From the NCBI GenBank assembly GCA_963815295.1, contig CAWFFZ010000008.1:620001-684000 (forward strand): a stretch of 64,000 nt of DNA, in the 5' to 3' direction. Both the position numbers and the translations under genes were made by a program. The notes under the pieces are model-generated. The model did no database searches. It saw nothing but the letters and a program-made list of their open reading frames with translations, and was not told where the DNA came from. Within the stretch, counting starts at the first letter, position 1. Each line of letters starts with the position of its first letter. The stretch is from JACDHG01 sp963815295. Its GTDB lineage: Bacteria > Actinomycetota > Actinomycetes > Propionibacteriales > Nocardioidaceae. Shown piece by piece: positions 34,357 to 43,022 of the stretch.

Positions 34357-35625
34357 GTGAGTGACACGCACCCGCCTGCCCGGCTGCGCGACGACATCGA
34401 CTTTCGTCGCTATTGGTGGTCGCGCGTGCTCTCGCTCAGCGGAACGGTCGTCACGCTGGTCGCGTTGCCGGTGCTCGTTTACCGACTCAGCGACTCCGCG
34501 TTCCTGACCGCGCTGGTCTCTGCGCTGGAGGCGGCGCCGTACTTGGTGTTCGGTCTCTTCGCCGGAGCGCTATCGGACCGTTGGGACCGCAGGATGGTGA
34601 TGGTCAGCGCGGACATGCTCAATGCCGCCGTGATGGCCACGATCCCGCTCGCGCACTGGCTCGGCACGCTGACCGTGCCGCACGTCTTGGTGGTGGCGTT
34701 CGTCAGCCCGGCCGTCGCGACGTTCTTTGACGGTGCCAACTTCGGTGCTCTACCCGTCCTCGTGGGCAGAGATCGGATCGCTTCGGCCAACGCCGCCGTC
34801 TGGGGTGCGGCGACGTCGGTCGAGATGGTTCTGCCCGCGCTCGTTGGCGTCTCCCTCGCAGTCATCGACCCGGCCACGCTCCTCCTCGTCGACGCCCTGA
34901 GCTTCGCCGCCTCCGGGCTCTTCATCCGTGCTGTCTCTCGGTTGATGCACGACCCCAACCGGCACCGTCCCGCGTTCACGGCGCGGGTGCTGTTCCGCGA
35001 CATTGGCGAGGGGTTGGCGTTCCTGGTCCGGCACGGCGGCGTACGCACGATGACGATCGTGGGCACGCTGCAATGTCTGGCCGGTGGCGGATTCGTCGCG
35101 CTGCTCGTCGTGTGGTGTGACCGGGTGCTTGGCGTCGGAACGCAGGGCTGGCGGTTCGGGCTCGTTTATGCCGCTTGGAGCATCGGGGCCCTGCTCGCGG
35201 CGCTCGTCTTGCCGCGGCTGCTCCGTCACGTCAGCGCTGCGGCCATCACGCTCCGGGCGTTGCCCGTATCGGCAGTGATTGGCATCGTCACCGCGACCGC
35301 CACGCACTGGGTGGTGGCGGCCATCGGCATGCTCGTCTGGAGCAGCGTCTACACGCTCGTGGTGGTCAATTCGATCTCCTACCGGCAACAGGTCACGCCT
35401 GAACACCTGCTTGGCCGGGTCAACACGGCCGGTCGGATGATGTCGTGGGGCCTGGGTTGGACCCTCGGTGCGCTGGCTGGCGGTGCGCTCGGTCACGTGG
35501 TCGGCACCCGCCCTGCGATGGTGGCGATGGCGTCGATCAGCATCCTGGCCGTGGTGGTCGCGTGGACATCGCCGCTGCGGCGACTTCCGGTGCGACCTGA
35601 GCTCCAGCCCGCGACCACATTCTGA
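34357..35625 (+). CDS. MFS transporter (efflux-type)
   Basis: A 422-residue major facilitator with 12 predicted membrane segments. The opening FRRYWWSRVLSLSGTVVTLVALPVLVY and the loop ALSDRWDRRMVMVSADMLNA are typical of the macrolide/enterobactin-exporter-like subfamily. GTG 34357 has CAGGAGAC upstream and follows the VOC gene by 26 bases, so one operon of regulator, VOC protein and exporter is possible. The substrate is unknown. Confidence 0.85.
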   Translation: MSDTHPPARLRDDIDFRRYWWSRVLSLSGTVVTLVALPVLVYRLSDSAFLTALVSALEAAPYLVFGLFAGALSDRWDRRMVMVSADMLNAAVMATIPLAHWLGTLTVPHVLVVAFVSPAVATFFDGANFGALPVLVGRDRIASANAAVWGAATSVEMVLPALVGVSLAVIDPATLLLVDALSFAASGLFIRAVSRLMHDPNRHRPAFTARVLFRDIGEGLAFLVRHGGVRTMTIVGTLQCLAGGGFVALLVVWCDRVLGVGTQGWRFGLVYAAWSIGALLAALVLPRLLRHVSAAAITLRALPVSAVIGIVTATATHWVVAAIGMLVWSSVYTLVVVNSISYRQQVTPEHLLGRVNTAGRMMSWGLGWTLGALAGGALGHVVGTRPAMVAMASISILAVVVAWTSPLRRLPVRPELQPATTF

Positions 35626-35686
35626 CCTGCGGGCGCCGGGAGGCCTGGGTGCTGACACTCAAGGTGATCCGTTGTTTACTCAGACG

Positions 35687-36928
35687 GTGACCAATCTCGC
35701 CGCAACGCCTCGTCCCCGCCTCCTGCGCCTGGCGGCGCTCCCTGTTGTCGGTGTCCTCGCCGCCACGAGCGCCGCGGACGCGTCTCCGCAGAGCGTCGTA
35801 GCCGCCCAGCCGGAGAGCACCAGCACCGCGATCGCCACAGCGGCCCCAGCTAAAGCCGAAGCGGCGCTTGCCCGAGCCGTGACGTTGCGGACCAGGGTCG
35901 TGAAGTCAGGTCTTGATATCCCGTGGGACGTCACGGTCCTTCCCGGCGGCTCGTGGGTGTTCACCGAGCGCGACCGTAAACGCATCCTGATCCGGCGCCC
36001 CAACGGCGCAACACGCGTGCTCATCAACGACCCGGCTGGCTTCATCAACGAGGGAGAGACCGGCCTGATGTCGATCGCGGCCGACCCACGGTTCGAGCGG
36101 AACGCCCGCGTCTACACGTGCACCGGTTTCCGGACGGACGGCCGAAACGACGTACGCATCCACGCCTGGAGGCTGAATGCCCGCCGCACCGATATCCGCC
36201 GGGTCGACACCCTGCTCACCGGGATCCAGATGACCTCGGGTCGCCATGGCGGCTGCCGGATCCGGTTCGATAACTTGGGCCGGATGTACGTCGGCACCGG
36301 CGACGCTGCCGTCGGCACCAACCCGCAGAACCTCCGCAGTCTCAACGGCAAGGTGCTCCGGTTGAACCGCTACACCGGCAACGCCGCAGCAGGCAACCCG
36401 TTCAAGAGCTCGAGCATCCGCAAGAAGCGCTTCATCTGGACTTACGGCCACCGCAACGTGCAGGGCCTGTCCATGCGCCCCGGCCGCGGAATGTGGTCGG
36501 TCGAGCACGGGACCTACCGCGACGACGAGGTCAATCGGCTGGTCAGGGGCGGCAACTACGGCTGGAACCCGGTGCCCGGCTACAACGAGTCCCGCCCGAT
36601 GACTGACCACAGCCTTCCGGGCAAGCAGATCAGTGCTCGCTGGCGGTCGGGAAACCCGACGATCGCCACGTCGGGTGCGGTGTGGGTCCGCGGCCGCGAA
36701 TGGGGTCGTTACCAAGGCACGTTGGCAGTCTGCACGCTCGTCGGCGAGCGGTTGATCTTCATCAAGTTCAACAAGGCCGGCCAGCGCGTGTGGGTGGTGG
36801 CCCCGCCAGCACTCAACGGTCGCTATGGCCGACTTCGCTCTGTCGTGCAGACCGCCAACCGTGATCTGCTCATCACGACCGCCAACGGGGGCGGCGCGGA
36901 CAGGATCGTCCGGGTCCACCCCAGCTAG
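35687..36928 (+). CDS. Secreted PQQ-dependent sugar dehydrogenase-like protein
   Basis: A beta-propeller protein of 413 residues in the glucose/sorbosone dehydrogenase family. A signal peptide (LLRLAALPVVGVLAATSAADA) is followed by GLDIPWDVTVLPGGSWVFTER, GETGLMSIAADPRF and WTYGHRNVQGLSMRPGRGMWSVEHG. These are the family's blade motifs, including the histidine and arginine that contact PQQ and sugar. It acts outside the membrane as an aldose dehydrogenase. GTG 35687 is chosen because it leads straight into the signal; no clear ribosome binding site is visible. PQQ biosynthesis genes are not in the window. Confidence 0.85.
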   Translation: MTNLAATPRPRLLRLAALPVVGVLAATSAADASPQSVVAAQPESTSTAIATAAPAKAEAALARAVTLRTRVVKSGLDIPWDVTVLPGGSWVFTERDRKRILIRRPNGATRVLINDPAGFINEGETGLMSIAADPRFERNARVYTCTGFRTDGRNDVRIHAWRLNARRTDIRRVDTLLTGIQMTSGRHGGCRIRFDNLGRMYVGTGDAAVGTNPQNLRSLNGKVLRLNRYTGNAAAGNPFKSSSIRKKRFIWTYGHRNVQGLSMRPGRGMWSVEHGTYRDDEVNRLVRGGNYGWNPVPGYNESRPMTDHSLPGKQISARWRSGNPTIATSGAVWVRGREWGRYQGTLAVCTLVGERLIFIKFNKAGQRVWVVAPPALNGRYGRLRSVVQTANRDLLITTANGGGADRIVRVHPS

Positions 36929-36986
36929 CCGACCAGTAGACGGGGCGGCCCGTGGTTTCCCGGACAACCTCTTGAGGTGAGGTGAG

Positions 36987-37814
36987 GTGTCAATCCTGGA
37001 GGACCTCGAGGTCGAGGGACGACGCGTCGCGTTTCGGCGCGTCGGCAACGGACCGCCGCTCGTGATGCTCCACGGTGCCGTCTCCGACGGCCGAGTGTGG
37101 CGAGCGACGATGGACGAGCTCAAAGACGAGTTCACCGTGATCGCGTGGGATGCCCCCGGCTGCGGCCAATCTGCCGACCCCGCCTCGACGTGGCGGTTAC
37201 CCGAGTACGCCGACTGCCTCGCCGGACTGCTGGACGCACTCGATTGCGGGCCCGTGTATCTGCTCGGCCACTCGTGGGGCTCGGCGCTGGCACTCCAGCT
37301 CTACGAAAGAAGCCCACAGTTTGCTGCCTCGCTGATTCTTGTCGGCGGGTATGCCGGATGGGCGGGCTCCCTGCCGCCCGAGGAGGTGGCGGCCCGGTTG
37401 CGGTTCGCTCAGGAGGCTGCGGAACTACTTCCAGGTGCCTTCGAGCCGACGTCGATGAGGGGGCTTTTCTCGGAGATGATGCCCGCCGACGCGGCGGAGG
37501 AGCTGAGCTCCATCATGTCGCAGGCGCGTGCGACGGGGACGCTGGCGATGGCGCACGCACTCGCCGAGGCGGATCTCCGGGCCATGTTGGGGCAGATCGA
37601 GGTGCCGGTGCTCGTGCTCACCGGTGATCGAGACGAGCGCTCGCCGCTGCCGGTGGCGCGCGCGCTGCACACTGCTATCCCGTCGTCGACCCTCGTGGTG
37701 ATGGAAGGCCTCGGCCACGAGAACTACCTGGAGTCCAAGGAGACCTTCGTCCGGGAGGTACGACGGTTCCTCCACTCGCTCCCCGACGGGCCAGCGAAGT
37801 GGCCGACACCATGA
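36987..37814 (+). CDS. Alpha/beta hydrolase
   Basis: A 275-residue alpha/beta-fold hydrolase. The nucleophile Ser96 is in the elbow LLGHSWGSA, the oxyanion region in VMLHGAVSDGR, and the acid and histidine in TGDRDERSP and GLGHENYLE. GTG 36987 has a repetitive GAGGTGAGGTGAG ribosome binding region. Its last codons overlap the first of two palindromic elements. The substrate is unknown (ester, epoxide or lactone). Confidence 0.85.
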   Translation: MSILEDLEVEGRRVAFRRVGNGPPLVMLHGAVSDGRVWRATMDELKDEFTVIAWDAPGCGQSADPASTWRLPEYADCLAGLLDALDCGPVYLLGHSWGSALALQLYERSPQFAASLILVGGYAGWAGSLPPEEVAARLRFAQEAAELLPGAFEPTSMRGLFSEMMPADAAEELSSIMSQARATGTLAMAHALAEADLRAMLGQIEVPVLVLTGDRDERSPLPVARALHTAIPSSTLVVMEGLGHENYLESKETFVREVRRFLHSLPDGPAKWPTP

Positions 37815-37846
37815 CTGCCCTAGCCCGCCTCACGTCGGCCACTTCG
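37795..37846. repeat. Palindromic element, family CGAAGTGGCCGAC-N26, copy 1
   Basis: CGAAGTGGCCGAC (37795-37807) and GTCGGCCACTTCG (37834-37846) are a perfect 13-bp inverted repeat around a 26-base loop. The left arm lies in the last codons of the hydrolase gene. It can act as a transcript-end hairpin, though no U-tract follows. Confidence 0.8.
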
Positions 37847-37867
37847 CGTAGGGCCGGCCGGCTTTCC

Positions 37868-37919
37868 CGAAGTGGCCGACACCATGACCGCCCCAGCCCA
37901 CCTCACGTCGGCCACTTCG
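37868..37919. repeat. Palindromic element, family CGAAGTGGCCGAC-N26, copy 2
   Basis: This element has identical 13-bp arms to copy 1 (37868-37880 and 37907-37919), again with a 26-base loop that differs at only a few positions. The two copies are 73 bases apart start to start. It lies between the convergent hydrolase and GNAT genes. Confidence 0.8.
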
Positions 37920-37933
37920 TGGATGGTGCTCGA

Positions 37934-38779
37934 TCAGAAGAGGATCGTGGCGAAGCGGCCGACCTCTTTGAACCCGACCCGTTCGTACGACCGGCGGGCT
38001 GACACGTTGTGCTCGTTGACGTAGAGAGACACGACGGGAGCACCGTCGGCGAAGGCGGCTTCGCACACGGTGGCGACGCCGGGAGCAGACATTCCCTGGC
38101 CGCGGTAGCGCGGGTTGACCCAGACGCTCTGCAGCTGGGACGCGTGGGGAGTGATGGGTCCGAGCTCGGCCTTGAACAGCACCTCGTTGCCGTCGATGTG
38201 TGCGAAGGCGAGCCCGCGGGCAACCAGCTGGGCCACCCGGGCCCGGTAGAGCGCCGCCCCGCCGGCGTTCTCAGGTGAGACGCCGAGCTCCTCGGTGTAC
38301 ATCGCCACACAAGCGGGATAGATGACGTCCACCTCATCCGGGCGCACGCGACGTACGTCGGCGGACGGGGCGACGAGAGGGGCCTGATCAAGAACCATGA
38401 ACGGTTGGCGCGGCCGCACCGACCTGGCGGGGCCCCAGGCCGGTTCGAGCCTGCCCCAGAGGGCCGCAACCTCCTCGTCGGGGCCCATGATCGACCCGCA
38501 CCGCCGGCCGATGGAGAGCGCCCGGTCGGCATACGCCTCGATCGCAGCGGGCGTCGACAGCACCGGGGCGAGGTTCGCAGCCGCATGGCAGACGGAGACC
38601 AGCTCGCGGCCGTCGTCGTAGCCCCACATCTCTCCGCCGAGCCAGCGAGGTTCGAGGCGGGTCAGCCGGACCCGGTAGTCGACGAACACGTGTTTGACGG
38701 GGTCACGCGCGATGAGGCGGGTGACGGCGTCGAGGTCGCGTGGGCCGAGCACGCGCAGCCGAGGACGTGCTCTCAGCAT
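37934..38779 (-). CDS. GNAT acetyltransferase with N-terminal DUF4081 domain
   Basis: A 281-residue protein. The N-terminal half (about 1-135) looks like DUF4081 with its DPVKHVFVDYRV opening. The C-terminal half is a GNAT domain with the acetyl-CoA loop QSVWVNPRYRGQGMSAPGV and a late VSLYVNEHNVSARRSYERVGF. A homologous gene follows ispG in mycobacteria (Rv2867c region), so its place in this cluster is conserved. The acceptor substrate is unknown. Confidence 0.88.
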   Translation of the reverse strand: MLRARPRLRVLGPRDLDAVTRLIARDPVKHVFVDYRVRLTRLEPRWLGGEMWGYDDGRELVSVCHAAANLAPVLSTPAAIEAYADRALSIGRRCGSIMGPDEEVAALWGRLEPAWGPARSVRPRQPFMVLDQAPLVAPSADVRRVRPDEVDVIYPACVAMYTEELGVSPENAGGAALYRARVAQLVARGLAFAHIDGNEVLFKAELGPITPHASQLQSVWVNPRYRGQGMSAPGVATVCEAAFADGAPVVSLYVNEHNVSARRSYERVGFKEVGRFATILF

Positions 38780-38896
38780 CCGACAGTCACCTCCTCGCGG
38801 CCGAGCCTAACGCGGTGGGGGCGCGACACCATGGCATCCTCGTCACGACGAGGTATGCCGAGGCGGTCGCCACCCGGCGCCGCGTGAGGGGAAGGC

Positions 38897-40144
38897 ATGA
38901 GACGACGACCGGCATTGCAGGGGGCCGCTGCCCTGGCCGCCGCGCTGTGTCTCGCGGTGGGGTGTACGACGGACCCGACCGACGAACCGACCCCGACCGA
39001 CACACCAGACGCCCGTAGCAGCGGGCCAACCAGTGACCCGACCGAGCCTGCCGACCCCACCGAGTCTGCCCCGACTAGCCCGACAAAGACCACAGACCCA
39101 CCTGATCCGCGCACGTTCACGGCGGTGATGAACGGCGACATGTTGCTGCACGAAGGGCTCTGGGCAACAGCCGAGATCGATGCCCGCACGACCGGCCGTG
39201 AGCCCATGGACTTCCGGCCGCTGCTCGGCGAGATGAAGTCCGTCATCGGCGGCGCAGACCTGGCGATCTGCCACATGGAGACCCCGCTGGCGCCGCGCGG
39301 CGGGCCTTACCTGGGCTACCCGGTCTTCTCAGTGCCGCCAGCCATCGTCCCCGCGCTCGACTGGGTGGGGTATGACGTGTGCACGACGGCGTCCAACCAC
39401 AGCATCGACCAGGGGTTCGACGGGCTGACCCGCACTCTTGGCTACTTCGACGGGGCGGGCATCGCCCACAGCGGCACCTACGCCACGCGGCCGTCATCCC
39501 GCAAGCCACTGATCGTCGATGTGGCGGGAGTGAAGGTGGCGGTGATCTCCGCGACTTACGGCACGAACGGCATACCGCTGCCGGAGGAGCAGCCGTGGTC
39601 GGTGTCGCTCATTCGCGTCGCCGCCATCGAGCGGATGGCGTCTCGGGCGCGCGCAGACGGCGCTGAGGTGGTCATGGTGGCGCTGCATTGGGGACTCGAG
39701 TACATGCACGAGCCGTCCACGGACCAGCTCGACGTCGCCAAGCAGCTCACGCGGTCGCCGGACATCGACTTCATCTACGGGCATCACGCGCACGTCGTGC
39801 AGCCGTACGACCGGATCAACGGCACGTGGGTTGCATTCGGGCAGGGCAACGCGGTCGCGCAGCAGAGCACCGATGTCGAAGGTGTCTACGACGGCAACAC
39901 CTGCCGGGTGACGTTCCGCGAGCGTCCTGACGGGACGTTCCGGGTCCAGAAGCTGGAGTACATCCCGACCATGATCACGACCTTCGACGGCGTCCACCCG
40001 ATGCGCCTGCTGAACGTGCCGAAGGCAATCCGCGACCCGGCGTACGCCGGTCTACGAGGTCAGCTGCAGGCGACCCAGGCCAGAGTGACGGCGGTGATCG
40101 GCCAACGCGGCGCGTTCGACCAGGGGGTCAGACGGGGGCAATGA
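38897..40144 (+). CDS. CapA-like lipoprotein (poly-gamma-glutamate/metallophosphatase fold)
   Basis: A 415-residue lipoprotein. The lipobox is in LCLAVGCTTDPT, after which about 40 residues of Thr/Pro/Asp-rich linker span the wall. The CapA domain follows: FTAVMNGDMLLH, ICHMETPLAP, TASNHSIDQGFDGL, VMVALHWGLEYMHEP and FIYGHHAHVVQPYD carry the histidine/aspartate metal-site pattern of the metallophosphatase-like fold. Members act on capsule or wall polymers. The substrate is not known here. Confidence 0.88.
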   Translation: MRRRPALQGAAALAAALCLAVGCTTDPTDEPTPTDTPDARSSGPTSDPTEPADPTESAPTSPTKTTDPPDPRTFTAVMNGDMLLHEGLWATAEIDARTTGREPMDFRPLLGEMKSVIGGADLAICHMETPLAPRGGPYLGYPVFSVPPAIVPALDWVGYDVCTTASNHSIDQGFDGLTRTLGYFDGAGIAHSGTYATRPSSRKPLIVDVAGVKVAVISATYGTNGIPLPEEQPWSVSLIRVAAIERMASRARADGAEVVMVALHWGLEYMHEPSTDQLDVAKQLTRSPDIDFIYGHHAHVVQPYDRINGTWVAFGQGNAVAQQSTDVEGVYDGNTCRVTFRERPDGTFRVQKLEYIPTMITTFDGVHPMRLLNVPKAIRDPAYAGLRGQLQATQARVTAVIGQRGAFDQGVRRGQ

Positions 40145-40560
40145 CCACTCCTCTCACCCGGCATCGGGCTGCGGAAGCGCGCCGAAACGCTGTCGACATG
40201 TCCCGCCGGCGCATTGCCTCAGCACAACGAGCCGTCGCCCCAGCTCAACGCTCGTCCGGGCCGCCTGCCGGAGGAGCCGCGAGTGCCGGAGAGCTCGCGG
40301 CTGGGGCCGATAAGAAAGCGGCGCAGAGACCAAGGACGACGGCGATCGCTCGGCCATTGCTCATCTGATCCCCCCAGGTCGTCGGTAGGAGGCTGCGGCG
40401 AACTGTCCCCCGGTACGTCACAGCCAATGCCGCGTCATGGTGTCACTCTGCGTGACCCCGATCAACAACCAAACGCGCGAGTGGCCGAAACTGGGGTGAG
40501 GTCGCACCGCCCTGGCCCGTATCCTCGAACCGCCAGCATCCTGAGCCGAGGAGTAAGCCC
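40145..40560. other. Interval between the CapA-like gene and proS
   Basis: This is 416 bases with no well-supported long gene. A plus-strand frame continuing from the CapA stop (40141-40368) is rich in Ala/Arg with no recognisable motif, and I do not believe it. A small minus-strand frame with a signal peptide is listed separately. The last 60 bases carry the proS upstream region with GAGGAG before its GTG. Confidence 0.6.
40245..40364 (-). CDS. Possible small secreted peptide (39 residues)
   Basis: Starting at ATG 40364, the frame encodes a basic start (MSNGR), a hydrophobic core (AIAVVLGLCAAFLSA) and a likely signal peptidase site in SSPALAA, leaving only about ten residues after cleavage. 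A strong GGGGGGA ribosome binding site lies five bases upstream. This could be a tiny secreted peptide or the remnant of a longer secreted protein. No homologue is recognised. Confidence 0.3.
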   Translation of the reverse strand: MSNGRAIAVVLGLCAAFLSAPAASSPALAAPPAGGPDER

Positions 40561-42327
40561 GTGTCGATGCGGATGTCGTCGTTGTTCCTTCGCACCCTGC
40601 GTGACGACCCGGTCGACGCCGAGGTCCCGAGCCATCGGCTCCTGGTGCGGGCCGGCTACATCCGTCGCGCCGCACCCGGTATCTACTCGTGGCTGCCGCT
40701 CGGCCTTCGGGTGCTCCGCAAGATCGAGGACATCGTGCGGCAGGAGATGGACGCGATGGGCTCGCAGGAGGTCCGCTTCCCAGCGCTGCTTCCCCGCGAG
40801 CCCTACGAAGCGTCCGGCCGATGGACCGAGTACGGCAACAACGTGTTCCGCCTCAAGGACCGCAAGGGCGCCGACTACCTCCTCGGTCCCACGCACGAGG
40901 AGATGTTCACGCTGCTCGTCAAGGACCTGTACTCCTCCTACAAGGACCTGCCCTTGTCGCTATATCAGATCCAGACGAAGTACCGCGACGAGCCACGTCC
41001 CCGCGCCGGCATCTTGCGAGGGCGCGAGTTCACGATGAAGGACTCGTACTCCTTCGACGTGAGCGAGGAAAAGTTTCTCGCGTCCTACGAGGCGCATCGG
41101 GCGGCATACATCAAGATTTTCGACCGACTGGGTCTCGACTACGTGATCGTCGCGGCCATGTCGGGGGCGATGGGCGGCTCGGCCAGCGAGGAGTTCCTCG
41201 CGAGTGCAGAGAATGGCGAAGACACCTATGTCCGCTGCACGTCGTGCGACTACGCCGCGAACGTCGAGGCCGTGCGAGTGCCAGTGCCCGACGACACTCC
41301 GTATGACGACCTGCTGGCGGCCCACGCCGAGGAGACGCCGGACACGCCCACGATCGAGACGCTGGTCGCCCACCTCAACGAGAAGTACCCACGCGATGAC
41401 CGGCCCTGGGAGGCCGGTGACACCTTGAAGAACGTCCTGGTCGTGGTTGCGCACCCGGACGGGCGACGTGAGGTGCTCGCAATCGGAGTGCCTGGCGACC
41501 GCGATGTCGACCTCAAGCGGCTCGGAGCACAGGTTGAGCCAGCGGAGATCGAGGCCTTCGACGAGGCCGCGTTCGCCAAGCATCCGAGCCTCGTCAAGGG
41601 TTACATCGGGCCCGGGGTGCTGGGTGAGAAGAACGAGAGCGGTATCCGCTTCCTCGTCGACCCGCGCATCGTCAGCGGCACGCGCTGGGTCACTGGCGCA
41701 GACCGACACGGTAGCCATGTCCTCGACCTCGTGGCGGGGCGCGACTTCGAGGCCGATGGCGTCATCGAGGCGGCCGACGTCCGCGAAGGCGATCCCTGCC
41801 CCAACTGCGGGAGCCCACTCGAGACAGCCCGCGGCATCGAGATGGGCCACATCTTCCAGCTCGGCGAGAAGTACGCCGAAGCCCTCGATCTCAAGGTGCT
41901 CGACGAGCTCGGCAAGCTCGTCACCGTGACGATGGGCTCGTACGGCGTCGGGATCTCTCGCGCCGTCGGCGCCATCGTCGAGAACTCCCATGACGAGCTG
42001 GGCATCATCTGGCCACGGGAGGTTTCACCGGCCGACGTGCATCTGGTCGCCACCGGCAAAGACACCGAGATCGCGGCCGCTGCCGACCGGCTTGCCGAGC
42101 AGCTCGACGCCGCCGGCCTGACAGTGCTCTACGACGACCGCGCGAAGGTGTCGCCCGGAGTGAAGTTCAAGGACGCCGAGCTGATCGGAGTTCCCACGAT
42201 CGTCGTGGTCGGGCGTGGCCTCGTCGACGGTGTCGTCGAGGTCAAGGACCGCGCCAGTGGCGAACGCGAGAACGTCGCCGTCGACGAGGCAGTCGAGCAT
42301 GTCGTGAGGGTCGTCCGTGGCGGTTGA
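40561..42327 (+). CDS. proS: Prolyl-tRNA synthetase (bacterial type, with editing domain)
   Basis: Class II synthetase of 588 residues charging tRNA-Pro. Motif 2 is in YQIQTKYRDEPRPRAGILRGREFTMKD-type sequence (41.0 kb) and motif 3 in VTMGSYGVGISRAVGAI. The insert between motifs 2 and 3 (about residues 230-400) is the editing domain of the bacterial form, and the anticodon-binding domain closes the protein (VLYDDRAKVSPGVKFKDAELIG). GTG 40561 has GAGGAG upstream. Confidence 0.97.
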   Translation: MSMRMSSLFLRTLRDDPVDAEVPSHRLLVRAGYIRRAAPGIYSWLPLGLRVLRKIEDIVRQEMDAMGSQEVRFPALLPREPYEASGRWTEYGNNVFRLKDRKGADYLLGPTHEEMFTLLVKDLYSSYKDLPLSLYQIQTKYRDEPRPRAGILRGREFTMKDSYSFDVSEEKFLASYEAHRAAYIKIFDRLGLDYVIVAAMSGAMGGSASEEFLASAENGEDTYVRCTSCDYAANVEAVRVPVPDDTPYDDLLAAHAEETPDTPTIETLVAHLNEKYPRDDRPWEAGDTLKNVLVVVAHPDGRREVLAIGVPGDRDVDLKRLGAQVEPAEIEAFDEAAFAKHPSLVKGYIGPGVLGEKNESGIRFLVDPRIVSGTRWVTGADRHGSHVLDLVAGRDFEADGVIEAADVREGDPCPNCGSPLETARGIEMGHIFQLGEKYAEALDLKVLDELGKLVTVTMGSYGVGISRAVGAIVENSHDELGIIWPREVSPADVHLVATGKDTEIAAAADRLAEQLDAAGLTVLYDDRAKVSPGVKFKDAELIGVPTIVVVGRGLVDGVVEVKDRASGERENVAVDEAVEHVVRVVRGG

Positions 42328-43009
42328 CGCCGTCATCTTCGACTGGGGTGGCACGCTCACTCCCTGGCACACGATCGACTTCTCGGAGGAGTCGGCAGCG
42401 CTGGCGGTGGCGGCGACCGAGGCGGGACACAACGCTGCCGAGGCGCTCAAGGCCGCAGGCGACAAAGTCTGGGGCCGGGCCCGGGAGCAACACCAGAGTG
42501 CCACCCTTGCGGAGATCTTCTCCGAGGCTGGGCTCGAGCTCGACCACGAACGCCTGACGGCGTACCGGGAGTTCTGGGAGCCGCACACTCACACCGACGA
42601 CGACGTGCCGGAGTTGCTGACATGGCTGCAGGCCGAGGGGATCAAGGTCGGCATCCTGTCCAACACCGTGTGGCCGCGCGCGTGGCACGAGGACATCTTC
42701 GTGCGTGACGGCATCGACCATCTGATCGACGGTGCCGTCTACTCCTCGGAGATTGCCTGGACCAAACCTGCTCCCGAGGCGTTCCACGCGGCGATGGCTG
42801 CCGTCGGCGTCACCGACCCAGCCGCATGTGTGTACGTCGGCGACCGGCTGTTCGACGACATCTACGGCGCTCGCAATGCCGGACTCGTCGCAGTGCACCT
42901 GCCTCACAGCGACATCCCGCCGGGGCAGGTCGGCCACACGATCGGGGAGCCGGACGCAGTGATCCAGCGGCTCGCCGACCTCCCCGACGTGATCGCGCAG
43001 TGGCGTTAA
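42317..43009 (+). CDS. HAD-superfamily hydrolase
   Basis: A 230-residue HAD phosphatase. Motif I is FDWGGTL with nucleophile Asp9, motif II is GILSNTVW, motif III is WTKPAPEAF, and motif IV is YVGDRLFDDIYGARNAGL. A helical cap follows motif I. GTG 42317 overlaps the last codons of proS by 11 bases, implying cotranslation, though no functional link with charging is evident. The substrate is unknown. Confidence 0.88.
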   Translation: MAVDAVIFDWGGTLTPWHTIDFSEESAALAVAATEAGHNAAEALKAAGDKVWGRAREQHQSATLAEIFSEAGLELDHERLTAYREFWEPHTHTDDDVPELLTWLQAEGIKVGILSNTVWPRAWHEDIFVRDGIDHLIDGAVYSSEIAWTKPAPEAFHAAMAAVGVTDPAACVYVGDRLFDDIYGARNAGLVAVHLPHSDIPPGQVGHTIGEPDAVIQRLADLPDVIAQWR

Positions 43010-43022
43010 CCCCTGCGGCTGG

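Noticed and set aside
40141..40368. 75-residue frame starting in the CapA stop codon
   Set aside because: The ATGA overlap is attractive, but the product is a basic Ala/Arg sequence without motifs or ribosome binding site, and a better signal-peptide frame lies on the other strand.
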